The notes under the pieces: model-generated | Database searches by the model: none | Seen by the model: only the letters and a program-made list of their open reading frames with translations | What the model was told of the DNA's origin: nothing | From: an uncultured Lachnospiraceae bacterium | GTDB lineage: Bacteria; Bacillota; Clostridia; Lachnospirales; Lachnospiraceae | Assembly (NCBI GenBank): GCA_958426095.1 | Contig: CATZYB010000031.1 | Span: 1 to 17,230, forward strand | DNA length: 17,230 bases | Reading direction: 5' to 3' | Program-made: the position numbers and the translations under genes | In this document: piece by piece, positions 14,055 through 17,230 of the stretch | Position numbering within the stretch: position 1 is the first letter of the stretch | Layout of the letters: every line of letters begins with the position of its first letter

Positions 14055-15203
14055 CTATTTCCCGAAAATTTCCCTGGCAGCCTTCATATTTTCAATAATG
14101 GACACCTCAAACGGGCACCGGGTTTCACAGGCGCCGCACTGGATACATTCACCGGCATGATGAGAAAGTACCGCGTAATGTTCCCGTACCGTTTCCGGAA
14201 CTTCTCCCTGGGCCCGGGCCAGATTCAGAAATTTGGTAACGGATGCCACATCAATATGTTTCGGACATGGCGCACAATGGCTGCAGTACATACAATGACC
14301 CTTCCAACTGATATTTGGAAAGGATGCAAATGCCAGTGCGTAATCTTTCTCATCGTTCGTGGCTTCCTCATAGGCAAGGCTTATCTTTAATTGCCCGGCC
14401 GTGCGGGCCCCTGCCAGAACTGTCGCAACCGCCGGGCGGGTCAATGCATAATGCAGACATTGATTTACGGTCAGCGCCTTTCCTGCCGGAGACAGGGAGG
14501 CATCCAGCAAATCGCCGCCGCCAAAGGCTTTCATGACAGTAATTCCCACGCCAAGCCGCTGACAGACTTCATACAATTCCTGACGTTCCGGGTCCATATT
14601 CACTAATGGCGCCGCATAATTCTTTTCCCGCCACAAATCTTCCACATCTTCGCTGGCCGGCTGCAGATCATAGCACGGATTCACACTGAACATAAGCACT
14701 TCGATATGTCCGCTTTCTACCGCTTTCAAAGCGACCTGAGGGTTATGGCTGCTCAGTCCGATATGATGGATCTTCCCCGCTTTTTTCAGCTCTAATGCAT
14801 ATTGAAGCACCGGACCTTCAGCAATCTCCTGCCAGTCTGTCAGAGAATCCACATAATGAATCATACCCACGTCAATATAATCTGTCTGCAAAAGCGCAAG
14901 CATTTCTTCAAATCCTGCCCGCACCTCCCCAATCTTCCGGCTGCGTTCGTATTGATCGTTTTTCCAGACAGAACATATATGGGACTGAATTATAAACTTT
15001 TCCCGACGTCCCAGCAGCGCATTTCCCACGCTGGCACGGACCTCCGGGTTTGATGTATAAAGGTCAAAATAGTTAATGCCATTTTCCTCCGCCATATCCA
15101 GAAGAACTTTAGTATTTCGACAGTCGTCCCCGGCAAAACCTTCGCAGCCGATGCCGATTTCACTGACTTTCAGCCCTGTGGCCCCTAATTCACGATATTT
15201 CAT
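14055..15203 (-). CDS. Aldo/keto reductase with C-terminal 2x[4Fe-4S] ferredoxin domain
   Basis: The 382 residues have an aldo/keto reductase barrel (1-290) and a ferredoxin-like tail. The tail has CMYCSHCAPC (C304, C307, C310, C313) and CIQCGACETRC (C353, C356, C359, C363), enough for two [4Fe-4S] clusters. Of the canonical tetrad, Asp (D47 in NYFDLYTSNPEV) and His (H116 in GMIHYVD) are visible. The usual Tyr position falls on Asn52, although Tyr49 is near, and the Lys position is H75 (FIIQSHI). The reaction may therefore differ from NADPH-dependent carbonyl reduction, perhaps taking electrons from ferredoxin-like clusters. The AAAGGAAG site precedes the ATG, and the gene follows the chelatase gene by 18 bases, which suggests co-transcription. 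Its substrate is unknown. Confidence 0.9.
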   Translation of the reverse strand: MKYRELGATGLKVSEIGIGCEGFAGDDCRNTKVLLDMAEENGINYFDLYTSNPEVRASVGNALLGRREKFIIQSHICSVWKNDQYERSRKIGEVRAGFEEMLALLQTDYIDVGMIHYVDSLTDWQEIAEGPVLQYALELKKAGKIHHIGLSSHNPQVALKAVESGHIEVLMFSVNPCYDLQPASEDVEDLWREKNYAAPLVNMDPERQELYEVCQRLGVGITVMKAFGGGDLLDASLSPAGKALTVNQCLHYALTRPAVATVLAGARTAGQLKISLAYEEATNDEKDYALAFASFPNISWKGHCMYCSHCAPCPKHIDVASVTKFLNLARAQGEVPETVREHYAVLSHHAGECIQCGACETRCPFEVSIIENMKAAREIFGK

Positions 15204-15221
15204 AAAAATCTTCCTTTCTGT

Positions 15222-16004
15222 TTATTCCAATGTCAGGTAACGGGCATTCATCTGTTCTGCCAGCCGCTTTGCGATTCCCAGTCTGAAAATGCCCTTTTCC
15301 GTATCGATAACCACGGCAGGGATTCCTGATTCTCTGATTCTCCCGGCCATTTCCATGGCCGATTCCAACGGCAAACCTTTCTTCTCATCATAATTTGCCT
15401 TTCCGTCCGTGACCAGAACAATTATCGGATTTATAGCATCATCTTTTCTTTGTTCCCTGTCGATCGTTTCCAACGCTTTCCGAAGTCCCATTGCCAGAGG
15501 TGTGTTCCCGGAGGCCGGAAGGGATGCCAGCTTTTTCCCCGCATATTCCACGCTCCTTGTAAAAGGAAGTACCAGCTCCGCTTTCTTATCTCCAAAAATA
15601 ATCAGCCCCGCCTTATCCCGCCGTTCATAAACCTGCCTGAGCAGCGATAAAATGGCTCCCTTTGCAAAGGCCAGACGTCTATCCGCACCCTGAGAACGAC
15701 TGGCATCGACTACAAAAAGAATCCCCATCTTTTCTTTACGGATAAAACGTTGATAACGAATATCCGATGCTTCTATACGGACTGCCGGAAATTTCTCCTG
15801 TTCCGGAACAGACGCACAGATGCCGCTCATATTCTTTTGATGCCCTGCGGCGGCGCGGATTGTCGCCGCAAAGGCAATTTTATCCGCATTAAGATTCCCT
15901 GTCTGTGTGTAACCGCGGGCTTTTCCTTTATTTCCGTTACTTCCCATATTCTGCTTTCCAACGGCACTTAATTTCCATTTGGACTTAAGCGCCGCATCTC
16001 CCAT
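15222..16004 (-). CDS. ChlD/BchD-like VWA part of a chelatase I/D protein, downstream of an in-frame TAG
   Basis: From the first ATG at 16004 this is 260 residues, but the frame is open back to 16121, where it meets the TAG that ends the ChlI part in the same frame. The VWA domain (about 92-260) has a complete metal-ion-dependent adhesion site: VVDASRSQG (D100, S102, S104), the threonine in SGNTPLAMG, and VTDGKAN. In chelatases the D part bridges the AAA+ ring to the large H/CobN subunit during metal insertion into a tetrapyrrole. The ATG at 16004 has no convincing ribosome site (CGGGAG lies directly against it). The upstream peptide GTGQKQSGQLPERKTDLGP reads like normal linker. The simplest reading is the C-terminal half of a 611-residue ChlI-ChlD fusion. 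Confidence 0.8.
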   Translation of the reverse strand: MGDAALKSKWKLSAVGKQNMGSNGNKGKARGYTQTGNLNADKIAFAATIRAAAGHQKNMSGICASVPEQEKFPAVRIEASDIRYQRFIRKEKMGILFVVDASRSQGADRRLAFAKGAILSLLRQVYERRDKAGLIIFGDKKAELVLPFTRSVEYAGKKLASLPASGNTPLAMGLRKALETIDREQRKDDAINPIIVLVTDGKANYDEKKGLPLESAMEMAGRIRESGIPAVVIDTEKGIFRLGIAKRLAEQMNARYLTLE

Positions 16005-16121
16005 CTCCCGGAGTAATTCCGTAAGGGAAATGCTCTGGCCATTTTGCAGAACAGGCGCTTCAATCGGGCCTAAATCTGTCTTTCTTTCCGGCAGTTGTCC
16101 GCTTTGTTTTTGTCCTGTTCC

Positions 16122-16124
16122 CTA
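16122..16124 (-). other. In-frame amber (TAG) codon splitting a ChlI-ChlD fusion
   Basis: The codons run GAG GAT GGA TAG GGA ACA GGA CAA, so both halves share one frame over 612 codons (17057 to 15222). A CAG to TAG change would give EDGQGTGQ in a glycine/glutamine-rich linker. Nearby genes (HAD, aldo/keto reductase, CobN) use TAG as an ordinary stop, so general recoding of TAG is unlikely. Confidence 0.8.
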
Positions 16125-17057
16125 TCCATCCTCCGATTCATCGACTTTATCCGAACTTAAAATTTCTTCCAAAACCTGCATATTCATATTTCCTTCTTCC
16201 AACGGATTTTTTCTCATTCGATGGGGCAGAGTATAAATTGCAGCTTTTTTCAGATCCGCTTGTATGACCTCTGTCCGACCGTCAAGAGCGGCAAGTGTTC
16301 GGGCTGTCTTAATCATACTTATGTCGGCCCGATGGCCTTCTGTCTCCATGGCAATACCGATTTCTGCCGCTTGAAGTATGATTTCATGGCTGACAGCCAC
16401 ATTCGTAAGCAATGCTTTGGCAGCTTTAATCTGTTCTGCCAACGCCTTCTGTTTTTTCGAATATTTTCGGCAAAATTTCTGAGGATTTTCTTCATAGGCC
16501 AGACGGTTTTCAATAATTTCCGCCCGGATTTTTGCATCCGTTTCACCGGCCACATCCACTACCAGCCCAAATCGATCCAAAAGCTGAGGCCGCAGATTGC
16601 CTTCCTCCGGATTCATCGTACCCACCAGAGAAAATCTCGCCGGATGGGAATAGGAAATACCTTCCCGTTCCACCGTATTTATTCCCATAGCCGCCGCATC
16701 CAGAAGAAGATCCACGATATGGTCATCCAACAGATTTATTTCATCTACATACAAAATATGTTTATCTGCCTGTGCCAGAATACCCGGTTCAAATTTTTTC
16801 TCTCCGGTCTTTATGGCATATTCCACATCCAAAGTGCCTGCGACCCGGTCCTCTGTGGCATTCATTGGAAGTTCCACGACCTTTGCGCTTGGCAAAAGAT
16901 CTGAAAGCGCCCGTACCGCCGTGGATTTGGCCGTCCCCTTCTGTCCCCGGATCAACACGCCGCCCAGAGACGGATTCACCAGATTTAAAACGAGCGCCTC
17001 CTTCATCTGCTCCTGACCCAGAATCGCCGTAAACGGGAATTGTTTCTTTTTCTCCAT
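16122..17057 (-). CDS. ChlI/BchI-like AAA+ ATPase part of a metal chelatase I/D protein
   Basis: The 311 residues form a magnesium/cobalt-chelatase AAA+ module. It has Walker A GQKGTAKS (38-45), Walker B YVDEINLLDDHIVDLLLDAA (103-122) and the sensor and arginine-finger segment GTMNPEEGNLRPQLLDRFG (146-164). A helical lid follows (about 200-290, ending ALDGRTEVIQADLKKAAIYTLPHRMRKNP) and then an acidic linker that stops at TAG. This module hydrolyses ATP to drive metal insertion by the CobN/ChlH subunit, whose gene ends 14 bases upstream. The start MEKKKQFPFTAILGQ has an AGAGG site. Fused ChlI-ChlD proteins of about 600-680 residues are the normal form beside cobN-like genes, so this ORF is likely half of a broken fusion. 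Metal and tetrapyrrole cannot be read from the sequence. Confidence 0.88.
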   Translation of the reverse strand: MEKKKQFPFTAILGQEQMKEALVLNLVNPSLGGVLIRGQKGTAKSTAVRALSDLLPSAKVVELPMNATEDRVAGTLDVEYAIKTGEKKFEPGILAQADKHILYVDEINLLDDHIVDLLLDAAAMGINTVEREGISYSHPARFSLVGTMNPEEGNLRPQLLDRFGLVVDVAGETDAKIRAEIIENRLAYEENPQKFCRKYSKKQKALAEQIKAAKALLTNVAVSHEIILQAAEIGIAMETEGHRADISMIKTARTLAALDGRTEVIQADLKKAAIYTLPHRMRKNPLEEGNMNMQVLEEILSSDKVDESEDG

Positions 17058-17071
17058 ATCAAATATCCTCT

Positions 17072-17230
17072 CTATTGCTCAATTTCGCCTTCAGTTTCCA
17101 GATAGGCTCTTTGCAGACGCTCCATTTCTTCATCCGTCGGCTGCCAATATCCACGGTTTCCGGCTTCCGCCAGACGGTTCAGCATATTTAAATAAGCCCA
17201 TCGATTGCTTTTCTGCATCCGCTCTTTCAG
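17072..17230 (-). CDS. CobN/ChlH-type chelatase large subunit, C-terminal end (5' part outside window)
   Basis: Reading the minus strand from the window edge gives 52 residues beginning LKERMQKSNRWAYLNMLNRL and ending YLETEGEIEQ with a TAG stop. The NRWAYLNMLNRLAEAGNRGYW and DEEMERLQRAYLETEGEIE pattern is the characteristic end of the cobaltochelatase CobN / magnesium chelatase H family, the large tetrapyrrole-binding subunit of ATP-dependent chelatases. The following ChlI gene starts 14 bases later, so the two are co-transcribed. Only the tail is visible; domains and substrate lie outside. Confidence 0.85.
   Translation of the reverse strand: MKERMQKSNRWAYLNMLNRLAEAGNRGYWQPTDEEMERLQRAYLETEGEIEQ

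Noticed and set aside
14030..14055. Imperfect GC-rich stem at the end of the aldo/keto reductase gene
   Set aside because: About seven pairs including a G-U, and the nearest T-run is around 12 bases away; too weak to call a terminator.
16122..16124. TAG as a sense codon (pyrrolysine or a recoded amber genome)
   Set aside because: At least three other genes in the window end normally at TAG, and chelatases are not known pyrrolysine proteins; a nonsense mutation or split gene is simpler.

Overview
The window looks like a piece of a low-to-mid GC Clostridia chromosome, most likely Lachnospiraceae. This is an inference from gene content: a short CarD-like regulator, an FMN-riboswitch ribDE-BA-H operon, a clostridial-type 4-hydroxybutyrate dehydrogenase, a radical SAM/DUF4130 pair, a CobN/ChlID chelatase and a ferredoxin-fused aldo/keto reductase. 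No rRNA, tRNA, CRISPR array or insertion sequence was seen.

Layout. Positions 2-316 (+) hold the 3' end of an ABC transporter ATPase followed by a terminator. A CarD-like regulator (370-879, -) and a carboxypeptidase Taq family peptidase (1160-2668, +) diverge from a repeat-rich promoter region. From about 2700 to the right edge everything is on the minus strand. A C-terminally truncated metallophosphoesterase (2713-3051) is separated by a strong terminator from a six-gene riboflavin operon. In transcription order that operon is a consensus promoter (8894-8922), an FMN riboswitch (8768-8871), two tandem terminator-like hairpins, ribD, ribE, ribBA, ribH, a HAD phosphatase and a 4-hydroxybutyrate dehydrogenase-like gene. 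The HAD gene could supply the dephosphorylation step that the four rib enzymes leave open. The last gene is an unexpected passenger under FMN control.

Further right come an unrecognised 427-residue protein, the Maf nucleotide pyrophosphatase, and a translationally coupled pair (DUF4130 protein and radical SAM protein with a helix-hairpin-helix) of the putative DNA repair/modification type. A KilA-N domain gene follows; it has suffered an internal deletion and frameshift and sits behind a promoter containing tandem repeats.

The right end is a chelatase operon: the CobN/ChlH C-terminus, a ChlI-ChlD fusion frame interrupted by an in-frame TAG codon, and an aldo/keto reductase with two [4Fe-4S] motifs and an altered catalytic tetrad. 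The main points for a second look are the amber-split chelatase gene, the HAD and dehydrogenase genes inside the FMN-regulated operon, the riboswitch leader whose downstream hairpin is complementary to the aptamer 5' strand, and the decaying KilA-N and metallophosphoesterase genes.
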